Part shown: piece after piece, positions 24,915 through 33,157 of the stretch
Layout: each line of letters starts with the position of its first letter
Position numbering within the stretch: position 1 is the stretch's first letter
NCBI GenBank assembly: GCA_965206975.1
Contig: OZ242253.1
Coordinates: 248,001-312,000, forward strand
DNA length: 64,000 bases
From: JAAXGI01 sp965206975
GTDB lineage: Bacteria > Gemmatimonadota > Gemmatimonadetes > Longimicrobiales > Gaopeijiaceae
Reading direction: 5' to 3'
Made by a program: the position numbers and the translations under genes
Notes under the pieces: model-generated
Database searches by the model: none
Seen by the model: only the letters and a program-made list of their open reading frames with translations
Told to the model about the DNA's origin: nothing

Positions 24915-25175
24915 ATGAGCAAGAAATGGCAGGTGCAGGATGCCAAGGCGCGTTTCAGCGAGTTACTTGAGACGAGCTTGGCCGAAGGCCCCCAGATCGT
25001 GACCAAGCGGGGAGTGGAGACAGCCGTGCTGGTGCCGATCGACGAGTGGCGGCGACTGGAGAGGCGGGCCAGGCCGGATCTCAAAGAACTGCTGCTTGCT
25101 CCGGAGGCCCGTACGGATGCGCTGACACCGCCACGGGCGAAGCATCGCCGCCGCACGCCGCCGCGCTTCGAGTAG
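24915..25175 (+). CDS. Phd/YefM-family antitoxin
   Basis: An 86-aa product starting at the ATG at 24915. KKWQVQDAKARFSELLETSL, then PQIVTKRGVETAVLVPIDEW is the Phd-type N-terminal domain. The tail is basic and Pro-rich instead of acidic (ALTPPRAKHRRRTPPRFE). It precedes the PIN toxin gene by four bases. The longer frame from 24834 would start inside the operator region, so I reject it. Confidence 0.88.
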   Translation: MSKKWQVQDAKARFSELLETSLAEGPQIVTKRGVETAVLVPIDEWRRLERRARPDLKELLLAPEARTDALTPPRAKHRRRTPPRFE

Positions 25176-25179
25176 CGTC

Positions 25180-25602
25180 GTGTATCTGCTCGACACCAAT
25201 GTCGTATCGGAATTGCGCCGTGTTCATCCGCATCCACCCGTCGTCCGCTGGATTGAGCAGACGGTTGCCGACGAACTATTTCTGTCCGCAGTGACGGTCG
25301 GCGAGATCCAGGCAGGCATCGAACTCACGCGCGAGCAGGATATCGCCAAGGCCGAGGAACTGGATACGTGGCTCAGCGCGGTGATGAGCTCCTGCAACAT
25401 CCTCCCGATGGATGCAGCCACATTCCGGGAATGGGCGCGGCTCAAGCATCGCCGTTCGGACACGCTGATAGAGGACGCCATGATCGCCGCGACCGCCGTG
25501 GCGCATCGGCTGACGGTCGTGACCCGTAACGTACGGGATTTTGACCAGCTCGGTGTAAGTCTTGTAAATCCATTTGAGCACCCTACCGACGCACGTCGGT
25601 AG
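25180..25602 (+). CDS. vapC: FitB/VapC-type PIN toxin
   Basis: A 140-aa product with a GTG start at 25180. The PIN acidic residues lie in YLLDTNVVSELRR, VTVGEIQAGIELT, DTLIEDAMIAATAVAH and TVVTRNVRDFDQLGV. The length is complete. It is an Mg2+-dependent ribonuclease controlled by the adjacent Phd-type antitoxin. The gene ends inside a perfect hairpin (25582-25603). One of the intact TA pairs. Confidence 0.9.
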   Translation: MYLLDTNVVSELRRVHPHPPVVRWIEQTVADELFLSAVTVGEIQAGIELTREQDIAKAEELDTWLSAVMSSCNILPMDAATFREWARLKHRRSDTLIEDAMIAATAVAHRLTVVTRNVRDFDQLGVSLVNPFEHPTDARR

Positions 25603-25603
25603 G
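25582..25603 (+). terminator. 9-bp hairpin at the vapC stop codon
   Basis: CCTACCGAC (25582-25590) and GTCGGTAGG (25595-25603) form a perfect stem with a GCAC loop, including the vapC TAG. It is followed by AAAA, not T, so classical termination on this strand is doubtful; it may stabilise the mRNA 3' end. Confidence 0.4.
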
Positions 25604-25750
25604 AAAACCCTTCCGTAACGACGACACTCTCCTGAAGAGCCTCCCGAACTCCAGGGTTGATTCGCATTAGGCCATTCACGCCAGCACGTCTTACAAGATT
25701 AGAATCCTCTGATCCGGCTCACCGGGGCAGATTGGTGTAGCTACTCCGCC

Positions 25751-25936
25751 TCACCGCTTACAGTTCTTATAATCCGAGGCCATGCACGCACGGGCCGACT
25801 CGACAGCGCGGCTGATCTCATCAGAGGTCATTTCACGCTCAAGCGCAGCTAGAGCCTCCCGGGCCTCTTGGGATTCTTCGATTCCATTTGTTACGGAGAT
25901 GTTAAGCCACATGTGCGCGAGTTCAATTTCGTCCAC
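25751..25936 (-). pseudogene. Sel1-repeat protein C-terminal remnant
   Basis: A 61-codon minus-strand frame reads DEIELAHMWLNISVTNGIEE, then REMTSDEISRAVESARACM, closely resembling the terminal A-x-MW-x-NLA...MT-x-x-I-x-x-A-x-x-xAr of Sel1-like TPR proteins. Nothing upstream belongs to it. The region 25604-25750 holds no gene. Confidence 0.55.
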
Positions 25937-25949
25937 GGCCCCAAGGGTG

Positions 25950-26112
25950 GATTCAAGCGGTCATCGCAACACCCCAGGGAGGTGTGGCGATGGTCACCGG
26001 TTCGCTAGTTACAGAATTCCCGGACGTCGATTACGTGGAGACCTATCCGAACGGGCGCCACTGTCCGCCTCCGTGCCGGAACGCGACCGTCACCGCGCGA
26101 GTGCCGGTATAG
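25950..26112 (+). pseudogene. CPPPC-tail protein remnant, copy B
   Basis: A frame to the TAG at 26110-26112 reads GWIQAVIATPQGGVAMVTGS, then FPDVDYVETYPNGRHCPPPC and RNATVTARVPV. It is the same protein end as copy A at 21525-21656 (NGR-x-CPPPC-x-NATVTA-x-VP), with more of the gene retained. The conserved downstream DNA ends with CACTCAAT at 26179-26186. Two Cys separated by three Pro, and the beta-like pattern, suggest a secreted protein. Family unknown. Confidence 0.5.
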
Positions 26113-26181
26113 CGAGTTCGGCCTCGATGCCCTGCGTCGCCAGAGCCTGGGTCAGGCAAACGCGGACCACAGCCTGTACAC

Positions 26182-26576
26182 TCAATTGGAATACACGTGT
26201 AAGGTCCGCCTTAGATCACCCGTGGAACGCCCGCGACGGTTGCGAAGGATCACCTGCGCCTCGCCTACCTCTTCAAACTGCACGATTGCTAGGTGTACGA
26301 AGATTCTCTGAATAGTCTGTACGTCTCCCCCGCCCGTGTATTGGTAATCATACGGGGTAATGGTTGCGACGTTGCTTGGATCCGCACCTCGGTTTCACCC
26401 TTGCGGTCGCGGCCACCCCCTGATGTTTGCACCCTGACCGTGAAGGGTTCCCCAACCAAGACTGAGTCCGGGACAATACCAGAATTGAGAATCCGGCCAA
26501 TGACACGTTTCTCATCGAGCCCCAAAATCCCGCAGGCTCCGAGTCCCACGAGGACAGGTATCAGAAGTCTTCGCAT
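26182..26576 (-). CDS. Small secreted lipoprotein-like protein, frameshifted
   Basis: It starts at ATG 26576: MRRLLIPVLVGLGACGILG gives a lipobox with Cys near residue 15, followed by RVIGRILNSGIVPDSVLVGE, a strand-rich stretch. Near 26385 the frame shifts. The literal frame ends at 26289 with a non-beta tail, but the neighbouring frame continues ATITPYDYQYTGGGD, then IFVHLAIVQFEEVGEAQVIL and ends at the TGA at 26182-26184. The combined product is about 130 aa with an Ig-like pattern. The stop lies inside the conserved end of the CPPPC repeat B. Function unknown. Confidence 0.6.
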
Positions 26577-26884
26577 ATCTGTGGTGTCTTCCTCCCGCCC
26601 GACACTCGGTGAGTGAAGAGCGATCACTCCCACGAGGACTGTATGACCCTTCCTCCCAACAACCCTACTCCCCTAGTCTCTACTCTACAGACAAATCTGC
26701 GGTTTCCAGAGTCCACCTCAACTGACAGAATCGCTAGCGACCCGAGCGCCATCGGTTCGGGGACCGGCTCCGCGACCGGTTGTAGCGGCGGCGCCCGGAC
26801 CAATGTCTCCTCGGGACCATGACGCTCCTCGATCACTACGGGCGCCCGCTCACGCCGGGATGCCGCCGCAGCCCCGCCGACCGG

Positions 26885-28150
26885 CTAAACCACGTTCTCG
26901 TAGAACAGGCCGTCATACAGAAACGCAGGTGCGACCACCTCACAGTCGTGCCCGCTTGCTCCGGCACGCCGCATCTCGACATACCAACCATCGCGCACGG
27001 TGTCGGCGACCCGGTCGAATATCGCCTCTGCCTCCTCCCGATCGAGAAGAAAACGCCCGTGACCGCTCAAGAGGTTGATCCGGTTCGCGTAGCGCCCCAG
27101 GCGGCCGCACGCCATCGCGAGATCTCGCCGCTCCAAGGCGATCGCCGGCGTGGGTGTCAGGTCGAAGGCCGGGCTCAAGCGCCAGTGCGGCCCTTCAGCG
27201 AGGATCGCGTGATTTCGCGGATGATCGTCCAGATTGGAGACGGCCGCGTTAAAGCAGATCCGACCGAACAGTTCGCGCAGATCATCTTCCGCTCCCGCGC
27301 TCGCGCGGCGGACTTCATCGGCAAACAGCAGATACGACCGATCGCCGCGTCCGCTCGGACTGTCGTCGGAGCGGAGGAGCGTCAGTGCGCTCACCATCCG
27401 GTGCCGGCGATAGACGCCATCTGACCGGTCACGGTCGAACCGGCGCACGAGCAACACGTCACCTCCGCCCACGGTCTCGATGCGGCTGTCGGGGACATTC
27501 AGGCCGCATGCCCGGGCCAGGGCGAGCATGCCATGTTCGATACGCGGATGGTTCCAGCGGTCGTCGGTGCGGCCGAACTTGGCAACCCAGAGCGCGGTCC
27601 CGTCCTCGACGACCGTCTTCGGGCGTGCTCCGCCCATCGATGTACCTACGAGAAGGAGCTCCTCTGCCCGAACTCCTAACGGTCCGGCCCGGTCCCGGTC
27701 GCCGGCGACGATCGCATCGGCCGCCCGCTGGAGCTTGGCAAGATCCAGCGTCCGGTTGAACCGGTGCCGCGCGACAGGGGGCTCGACACCGGGGCCGAAG
27801 CCTAGCGCGCCGGCGCGATCGTCGGAGCCCGGCAGAAGGTAGTCGAACTCGGCGAGCTCCCCGAAGCCGGCGTTGCGGTCCATCACGCACCGTCCCCAGA
27901 AATCCGGCATCGCATCCCGGATTGCGCCGAAAAATCCCTCCATGCGGGCTGTCTCGTACACGCGGCTGGAGAGACGCAGCTCGACCGGATCGAGTTCGAC
28001 GGCGTCGTCACGCTCGCGGTACGAGCGGCCGTACACGAACCGACCCACCCCTCCGGCTCCCTCGTCGGACCAGCGGAAGCGGCCCGCCGTCACGAACTCC
28101 GTCGCGCCCGGGAGCACGATGTAGACGAAGCACTCACGCTCAGAAGTCAT
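26885..28150 (-). CDS. hipA: HipA-like serine/threonine kinase toxin
   Basis: A 421-aa product. It contains the N-subdomain-1 region, then the HipA ATP-grasp motif LLVGTSMGGARPKTVV, the substrate segment DVLLVRRFDRD, the catalytic loop SNLDDHPRNHAIL (Asp of DDH-x-x-NH) and the metal-binding LSPAFDLTP. HipA kinases phosphorylate translation factors or aminoacyl-tRNA synthetases and cause growth arrest. The length is slightly below E. coli HipA. Its start overlaps the hipB gene by 11 nt, so hipB is translated first in one operon on this strand. Confidence 0.92.
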   Translation of the reverse strand: MTSERECFVYIVLPGATEFVTAGRFRWSDEGAGGVGRFVYGRSYRERDDAVELDPVELRLSSRVYETARMEGFFGAIRDAMPDFWGRCVMDRNAGFGELAEFDYLLPGSDDRAGALGFGPGVEPPVARHRFNRTLDLAKLQRAADAIVAGDRDRAGPLGVRAEELLLVGTSMGGARPKTVVEDGTALWVAKFGRTDDRWNHPRIEHGMLALARACGLNVPDSRIETVGGGDVLLVRRFDRDRSDGVYRRHRMVSALTLLRSDDSPSGRGDRSYLLFADEVRRASAGAEDDLRELFGRICFNAAVSNLDDHPRNHAILAEGPHWRLSPAFDLTPTPAIALERRDLAMACGRLGRYANRINLLSGHGRFLLDREEAEAIFDRVADTVRDGWYVEMRRAGASGHDCEVVAPAFLYDGLFYENVV

Positions 28151-28481
28151 CGCTCAACGACCTGGGGGTGCGGGCGATCCTGGGGCTGCGGGCGCGTTCC
28201 AGCGTCTTGCCTTCGTCGTCGCGGTCCGGATGCGCCACCTCGCGCATGTGGCCGAGGAGGCCCAGGACCCAAAGCGCGCCCAGATAGAGCGCCACGCCAG
28301 TCGTCGGCTTGCCTCTCTCGATGCCGGCCACCACCGACCGCGACACGCCCATGCGCTGGGCCAGCTCGGCCTGCGGAAGCCTGCGACGCAACCGCGCCGT
28401 GCGGATGTTCCGGCCCAGCCGCTCCAGCGCTTCCTCAACCGCGGCCGGGGGAGAATCGGCGATTTTCGTTGGCCTTGGCAT
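28140..28481 (-). CDS. hipB: HipB-like XRE antitoxin/repressor
   Basis: A 113-aa product. The helix-turn-helix domain (IRTARLRRRLPQAELAQRMG, then VSRSVVAGIERGKPTTGVAL) matches HipB-type regulators. The C-terminal tail is long and basic (RARSPRIARTPRSLSDDF). It is located upstream of and overlaps hipA, so it is expected to repress the operon and bind the kinase. A 10-bp inverted repeat lies about 100-150 bp upstream. Confidence 0.9.
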   Translation of the reverse strand: MPRPTKIADSPPAAVEEALERLGRNIRTARLRRRLPQAELAQRMGVSRSVVAGIERGKPTTGVALYLGALWVLGLLGHMREVAHPDRDDEGKTLERARSPRIARTPRSLSDDF

Positions 28482-28579
28482 GGCATTCCCCGCGATGTTG
28501 ACGCATGTGACGTTGGCTTCAGCTCATGCAATACGCTCGTGCCATGGGTCCGTGACGTCAACTGTCTCCGGTCAGGTTT

Positions 28580-28628
28580 TGTATATTACTATATTCATAT
28601 CGCTATAATATGTATTCTGTAATATACA
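28580..28628. promoter_or_regulatory. AT-rich inverted repeat upstream of hipBA
   Basis: TGTATATTAC (28580-28589) and GTAATATACA (28619-28628) are perfect 10-bp arms in a sharply AT-rich island that also holds TATAAT-like boxes on both strands. It may control hipBA on the minus strand or a lost gene on the plus strand. The 10-mer GTAATATACA also occurs in the nrtR/ARPP-1 intergenic region at 42198-42207. Confidence 0.55.
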
Positions 28629-28639
28629 TTTGTTGCGGA

Positions 28640-29260
28640 CTCGCATTCTGAACCGCAAATCTTCCCCGCGAGGCGGGCCACGGCACCCCTGCCCCGCCGG
28701 TCGGCCGAGCGGCGCTGCACCAGATACGGAGACCGCACCGGTGGACCTTCCCTCCTGCGTCCTCCCGGGCTCTGGAGTCCGCCCCTCCAACCGATCCCGC
28801 ACCGGCCAGGCGCGCGGTTCGCGTCGAAGAGCGCGACCTCGGGATCAAAGGGTGCATCGACCGCGGTGTCCGCCTGTTTCGGGAACTCGTGCGGAGCGCG
28901 AATGCAGGCAAAGCGGCGGGCATCAGCTACGCGGGCTTCGTAGAGCATGTCCGTGGTGTCCGGTTCGATGAGCTCCGCCAGTGGAAGTCGTCCCGGCCGG
29001 ACGCGTCCGCTCCGTTGGAGCTGGCCCGGCAGGTCACCGGAGTGTTGGCCGCCACGAAGTGCGCCGCGTTACCGTCGTCGTCCAAGCGGGTATAGACACC
29101 TTCGTCTGCCCGGAGCGGCGGAGCGTCCCCGACTGCTTTCTCAAGCGTGGGGGCTAGGAAGGCCGAGTGACACGTGCCGCTGCTCCCGGGAACTGTTGGG
29201 AGCGGTCCCGGCCAGTATGCGGCGCAGGCGCCCGTGCTCGCCCACACCCCCCATCCGCCG
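28640..29260. other. No supported gene
   Basis: A helical-looking plus frame occurs at about 28845-29085 (IDRGVRLFRELVRSANAG) but without a start, RBS or known family. It could be the tail of a lost gene served by the AT-rich region at 28580-28628. The remainder is featureless. Confidence 0.4.
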
Positions 29261-29274
29261 ACCAGGAGGATCCC

Positions 29275-30147
29275 ATGCCGCAACCCCGACGCTTTCCCTT
29301 CGCCGTGGCCGCCCTCACGGTCGCGGTCCTAGTTGCTCCACCGACCCCGGCCCGGGCGCAGACGGACTACGAGACGACCCGAATCGCCGATGGCGTCTAC
29401 CAGTTCCGGTGGGTCGGACACAACGGCTTCATCGTCGTGACCCCGTCCGGCGTCGTCGCCGTGGACCCGATCTCCCCGGAGGCCGCGATCCAGTACGCCC
29501 GGGAGATCCAGCGAGTGGCACCCGGCGCTCCCCTCGTCGCCATCGTCTACAGCCACCAGGACGCCGACCACGCCACCGGCGCGCCGGCGCTCATGCGCGA
29601 AATGGGCCAGGAGGTCCCGATTCTGGCGCACCGGAATGCGGTAGCCCCACTCGCGGCGGCGGCCGAGGCGGACCTCCCGGTGCCTACGAGCACCTACCAG
29701 GAATTCATGTCGATCGCGCCCGGCGGCCGTCAGATCGAGCTTCACTACGTGGGTGCGAACCACACCGACAACTCCACCGTCGTGTTCGTGCCTGATGTCG
29801 CGGTTGCGTTCGCCGTGGACTTCGTGGCAAACGATCGTGCCGGCTTCCAGGACCTGCAGGGCGCGGTCTTCCCCGACTTCTTCGAGTCCATCCCGGCCCT
29901 GCTCGAGATCCCCTTCGAGACCATCGTCTTCGGCCACGGGCCGCCGGGCGACCGGGAGTCCATCCACCGCCAGATCCGCTACTACGACGAGATCCGTTCC
30001 GCCGTGAGGGACGCCTTGGCCGCCGGGTGGTCGGAGGATCGGGCGGCGGCGGAGATCCGTCTTCCCGAGTTCAGCGACTGGGGCCAGTACGAAGCCTGGT
30101 TCCCGATGAACGTCCGGGCGATCTACCGCTGGATGGACGGGATGTAG
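29275..30147 (+). CDS. Secreted metallo-beta-lactamase-fold hydrolase
   Basis: A 290-aa product starting at ATG 29275 after AGGAGGATCCC. Signal peptide to about residue 29 (LTVAVLVAPPTPARAQ). The MBL-fold motif appears as IVYSHQDADHATG, a variant of HxHxDH in which the middle His is Asp, with later ligands in HYVGANHTDNS, AFAVDFVAND and IVFGHGPPGD. The core fold is complete, so it is probably a periplasmic Zn hydrolase of unknown substrate. Its 3' 545 bp recur at 33158-33669 as a truncated copy. The stretch after its stop to 30450 contains no gene. Confidence 0.85.
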   Translation: MPQPRRFPFAVAALTVAVLVAPPTPARAQTDYETTRIADGVYQFRWVGHNGFIVVTPSGVVAVDPISPEAAIQYAREIQRVAPGAPLVAIVYSHQDADHATGAPALMREMGQEVPILAHRNAVAPLAAAAEADLPVPTSTYQEFMSIAPGGRQIELHYVGANHTDNSTVVFVPDVAVAFAVDFVANDRAGFQDLQGAVFPDFFESIPALLEIPFETIVFGHGPPGDRESIHRQIRYYDEIRSAVRDALAAGWSEDRAAAEIRLPEFSDWGQYEAWFPMNVRAIYRWMDGM

Positions 30148-30450
30148 GTCGACGCGCTACCCCGTGGCCGGCACCGGGCGGCCGTGGAGAACCGCCAATG
30201 CCGGGAGACGGCCGGCGAGGGGCACGGAGACGGCGGGCGCCGCGTGGAACCAGACGCGGCCCGGCCTGCGGGAGGCCGGATCGTGGCTTGCGACGAGGTC
30301 CGGCACGGTTGCCGCCGGTGCCCGGCAACGGGACCAACAAGGCGTGGGCGATCGCGGCCGCCGAGGGGCCGCGGACGACTCGGAGGGCCGATGGCGTTCA
30401 TCACGAGACGTCCGCCTCTGGCCGTTGCCTGCACCTGCGATGCGGCATAG

Positions 30451-30477
30451 GGTAGACACGGAGTTGTACATTCTACC
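30451..30477 (+). promoter_or_regulatory. Inverted repeat upstream of vapB
   Basis: GGTAGA (30451-30456) and TCTACC (30472-30477) flank a 15-base AT-richer centre, ending 12 bases before the vapB ATG. Position and symmetry fit a VapBC operator; the short arms leave room for chance. Confidence 0.4.
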
Positions 30478-30489
30478 TTGGAGATCGCC

Positions 30490-30747
30490 ATGGGCCTCAA
30501 CATCAAGAACGACGAGACCTGTCAGCTCGCGCGCGACTTGGCCCGGCTCACCGGCGAGACCATGACCCGCGCCATCACCGTCGCGCTGCACGAACGCCTC
30601 GCGCGCGAGAAGCGCCGACGCGACCTGAATGCCCGAATCGAGGAGCTGCTTGCCATCGGCCAGCGCTGTGCCGAGGCGCTGGAGCCTGGGCCATCGGCCA
30701 TTGAGCATGGCAACCTGCTCTATGACGATCAGGGCCTGCCCAGGTGA
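30490..30747 (+). CDS. vapB: VapB-type antitoxin (Rv0623-like)
   Basis: An 85-aa product starting at ATG 30490. It opens with GLNIKNDETCQLARDLARLT, then GETMTRAITVALHERLAREK, the ribbon-helix-helix-like N-terminus of the VapB/Rv0623 (PSK_trans_fac) family. It ends EHGNLLYDDQGLPR, the conserved toxin-binding tail (LYDE-x-GLP). Its TGA overlaps the GTG of vapC as GTGA. The toxin gene is frameshifted, so the antitoxin may now be solitary. Confidence 0.88.
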   Translation: MGLNIKNDETCQLARDLARLTGETMTRAITVALHERLAREKRRRDLNARIEELLAIGQRCAEALEPGPSAIEHGNLLYDDQGLPR

Positions 30748-31131
30748 TCGTCGACAGCTCGGCGGTGCTCGCCAATCCTGTTTGCCGAGCCGGATGCGAG
30801 GCGTCATGCCACCGCGATCATGGCTGCTTACCCATGCCGTATGTCGGTTGCCAACGTGCTCGAGGCTTCCATTGCGGCGGAGCGTCGAGGCGGCGACACG
30901 GCGGGCCATGATCTCGACGCGCTCGTGGAGAACGCGGACATTGAGTTGGTGCCCGTCACGGTGGAGCAATTCGAAGCAGCGCGGCAGGCATGGCGGCGCT
31001 TCGGCAAGGGCAATCACCCGGCCGCACTGAACTTCGGCGACTGCTTCGCCTACGCGCTCGCCAAGACGACCGGCGAGCCGCTGTTGTTCAAGGGCGGCGA
31101 CTTCGCCCAAACTGATATCGACCCGGCGTGA
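30744..31131 (+). pseudogene. vapC: VapC toxin with one-base frameshift
   Basis: The GTG start at 30744 gives VIVDSSAVLA. One extra A at about 30774 shifts the frame to ILFAEPDARRHATAIMAAY, then RMSVANVLEASIAAERRGGD and LNFGDCFAYALAKTTGEPLL, ending FAQTDIDPA. All PIN acidic residues (VDSSA, NVLEA, GDCFAY, GGDFAQTD) are present in the combined frame, so the toxin was complete before this single indel. Without correction only a fragment from an internal start could be made. Confidence 0.85.
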
Positions 31132-31299
31132 CTGGGCGGCGGTCCCGGGCCAGCCGACCGGGAGGGGTTCGTTTCTGGCTTCGGGGTCCCGGAGCTTCCC
31201 GCGTGGACGACCCCTACGCTCCAGCAAGCTCCCCCCGCCCCCGCTGACGGTGGGTGGCGGAGGCGATTCTTCGGGTAAGGGGCAGGAGGACCGACCCGC

Positions 31300-31797
31300 C
31301 TACGGTCGCCCGCGGAGCTGCCGGCTGGCCCGGAAGAGGATCTCGGCGGGCAGCCCCGGGTCTTCGGAAATCTCCTCCCAGACCCGGTAGCTGTCGGGGG
31401 CTCTGCGGTCGATGACGGCCTGCCAGAAGAGCTCGTAGCGTTCCCCGGCGCGCAGTCGGCTCAGCAGATGCGCCGAGAGCCAGCCGTCGATACGCCGGTC
31501 CCTGCAGAGTGCCCAGGGAATCCTCCCGAACGCCTCGGCGATGACTTCTTCGCGCCCTTCGGTCCACTCCCGTTCCACGAGTCCGCTCATGAACCAGCTG
31601 CCGTAGGCGTTCCCGCGACCACAGGGGAGGATCTCGTTGGCCACTCCCTCCGGGCTGTCTCCCGCCAACTCGAATCCGTCGAGCGCCCGAAGGGCCCGGG
31701 CGTCCGGGTCAGCGAGGTCGGACTGCGCTGCGAGGGTGAATGGTGCGCCGAGCGCCAGGATCAGCGCGATGCATCGTAGCCGGCTCCTGGCGACCAT
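31300..31797 (-). CDS. Secreted 165-aa protein, duplicate copy 1
   Basis: It starts at ATG 31797 with a signal peptide (CIALILALGAPFTLAAQ). The mature part is helical with LRALDGFELAGDSPEGVANE, CGRGNAYGSWFMSGLVEREW and RRAPDSYRVWEEISEDPG. A paralogue at 34707-35204 differs at only six residues. I do not recognise the family; similar secreted helical proteins exist in Gemmatimonadota-type genomes as far as I can recall, without function. Both copies lie downstream of a copy of the MBL-fold gene 3' end, so both belong to a duplicated block. Confidence 0.65.
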   Translation of the reverse strand: MVARSRLRCIALILALGAPFTLAAQSDLADPDARALRALDGFELAGDSPEGVANEILPCGRGNAYGSWFMSGLVEREWTEGREEVIAEAFGRIPWALCRDRRIDGWLSAHLLSRLRAGERYELFWQAVIDRRAPDSYRVWEEISEDPGLPAEILFRASRQLRGRP

Positions 31798-31945
31798 CGC
31801 GGTTCCCCCCTGCCGATTCCACGGATGTCGAACACCTGTTCCACGATGTCGATCACCCTGAAGTGAGCGAGTAGCGGTGCCGAATGACCTGAGGTAGCGA
31901 CCCGTTCTTGCATCCTCGCAGAGGTCCCTCGAGGAGAGGAGGAAG

Positions 31946-32345
31946 ATGGCGACGCAGAAGAGGTCGTCCATGCGAAGCATTCGAGAAGTGCCGCGACTGA
32001 AGTATGAGCCCGGGCGCAGCCACCGGCAGCTGGGGGTTGCCACCAGCACGGCAAGCCTGTACGTGGGCCGGGCAGCCGAGGCGGGCTTCTCCTGGCCATT
32101 GGTAAATCGCCGGAGGGACTGGACGACGCGGCGCTCTTCCCGCCCCGGCCGCCGTCGCGGGATGTCCGGCCCGAGCCCGACCGGGCGGAGGTTCACCGGG
32201 AGCTTCAGCGGCATCGGGGACGGCGCTGCAGCTCCCGTGGCTGGACTACGGCAACGCCCATCCGAACGGTTACGCGTCCAGCTGGTTCTGCAAGCACCAC
32301 AAGGAGTGGCGAGGCCGCCTGGACGTGGTGCTGCGTCAGCACTGC
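31946..32345 (+). pseudogene. IS21 istA N-terminal fragment
   Basis: It starts MATQKRSSMRSIREVPRLKY, then EPGRSHRQLGVATSTASLYV (the helix-turn-helix of IstA). Frame breaks near 32100 and 32230 separate it from GLDDAALFPPRPPSRDV and DYGNAHPNGYASSWFCKHHK, then EWRGRLDVVLRQH. The catalytic DDE domain never follows; instead the sequence runs into a 19-G tract. Confidence 0.7.
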
Positions 32346-32364
32346 GGGGGGGGGGGGGGGGGGG
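32346..32364 (+). repeat. Homopolymer of 19 G
   Basis: Nineteen consecutive G lie exactly where the istA fragment stops and a pRiA4b ORF-3-like remnant begins. It is by far the longest mononucleotide run in the window. Confidence 0.95.
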
Positions 32365-32369
32365 AGATG

Positions 32370-32523
32370 TGTCTGGATCGACTGCGAGTACGACTTCGGC
32401 GGCAGTTGGAGCCACTGGATCACGCATCAAGAAGATCTTGCCCGTGACCCGCAGATACGCCCGCCCACGTGCAGCCGGGAAGCGTCGGTGTCCGCCCAGC
32501 GACTTCTCGGCGGTGGGGGAATC
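32370..32523 (+). pseudogene. Plasmid pRiA4b ORF-3-like remnant
   Basis: Two frames together read CEYDFGGSWSHWITHQ, then KILPVTRRYARPRAAGKRRC and PPSDFSAVGE. This matches the core of the pRiA4b ORF-3-like family (YeYDFGDsW-x-H...P-x-C-x-aGkRacPPED-x-GG). A frameshift near 32430 divides it. Only about 50 codons remain, and function in the family is uncertain. Confidence 0.6.
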
Positions 32524-32865
32524 TCAGTTGGCGAACATGCGTTGCAGCGCGGTGAGAACCTGATGCATCGGCGTTTCGGTGGACAATTGTCCGAGGCGCC
32601 GGACCAAGCGCACCCGGTCGACGGTCCGCAACTGATCGGCAACCACGTAGCCGACCCTGTCATGGAATCGGCAAGCGATCCGGAACGGGTAGGGGTGCCC
32701 CCCCGTGGTCATCGGGGCTACGAGGAAGGTTGCCAAGTGGTCGTTGAGGTCGTCCGGCGACACGACGACGCATGGCCGGGTTTTCCTGATCTCGGAGCCA
32801 CGCGCCGGATCCAGTGAAATCAGATAGACTTCTCCCCGCCGGGGCCGGTCTATTTCCACTCCCAT
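32524..32865 (-). CDS. mazF: MazF/PemK-type endoribonuclease toxin
   Basis: A 113-aa product. PRRGEVYLISLDPARGSEIR, then KTRPCVVVSPDDLNDHLATF is the MazF signature (GdvwlvdldP-x-x-G-x-E-x-x-K-x-RP-x-vvvs). It is followed by VAPMTTGGHPYPFRI, GYVVADQLRTVDRVRL and the closing helices. The conserved Arg of KTRP and Thr of MTT belong to the RNA-cleaving site. It is translated after mazE with a 16-nt overlap. Intact. Confidence 0.93.
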   Translation of the reverse strand: MGVEIDRPRRGEVYLISLDPARGSEIRKTRPCVVVSPDDLNDHLATFLVAPMTTGGHPYPFRIACRFHDRVGYVVADQLRTVDRVRLVRRLGQLSTETPMHQVLTALQRMFAN

Positions 32866-33101
32866 TCCGACTCGTCGAAGAGTGTCGGAACCGGATCGTC
32901 GAGCAGGCCGCCATCACCCCGGTCTTGCAACTGCCGCGCCGCCTCAGCCCATCCAGCCCTCGCGTCGCCTGCTCGCTCAACCAGCAGACCCGTTTCTACG
33001 ACCCGCATCCGCAGTGCGACATCGAGGTTGGCTTCCTCGATCAACGCTTTAGGGATGCGGATACCGCGGGAGTTTCCAATCCGGATGAGTCGGGTTTTCA
33101 T
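32850..33101 (-). CDS. mazE: MazE-type antitoxin (AbrB fold)
   Basis: An 83-aa product. MKTRLIRIGNSRGIRIPKAL is the AbrB/MazE DNA-binding hairpin, then RMRVVETGLLVERAGDARAG and an acidic, aromatic tail (VPTLFDESEWEWK) of the kind that inserts into MazF. It overlaps mazF by 16 nt. A palindromic AT-rich site follows upstream at 33122-33146. Intact TA pair. Confidence 0.9.
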   Translation of the reverse strand: MKTRLIRIGNSRGIRIPKALIEEANLDVALRMRVVETGLLVERAGDARAGWAEAARQLQDRGDGGLLDDPVPTLFDESEWEWK

Positions 33102-33121
33102 TCTCGGGTTTCCAGCTTGAG

Positions 33122-33146
33122 GGATACGTAATTACAAAATATATCC
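33122..33146 (-). promoter_or_regulatory. AT-rich inverted repeat upstream of mazEF
   Basis: GGATA and TATCC flank an AT-rich core that includes the palindrome GTAATTAC (33127-33134). It lies 21-45 bp before the mazE start on its 5' side. Likely operator and promoter. The duplicated block begins only 12 bp beyond it. Confidence 0.45.
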
Positions 33147-33157
33147 GGCGACACTAG

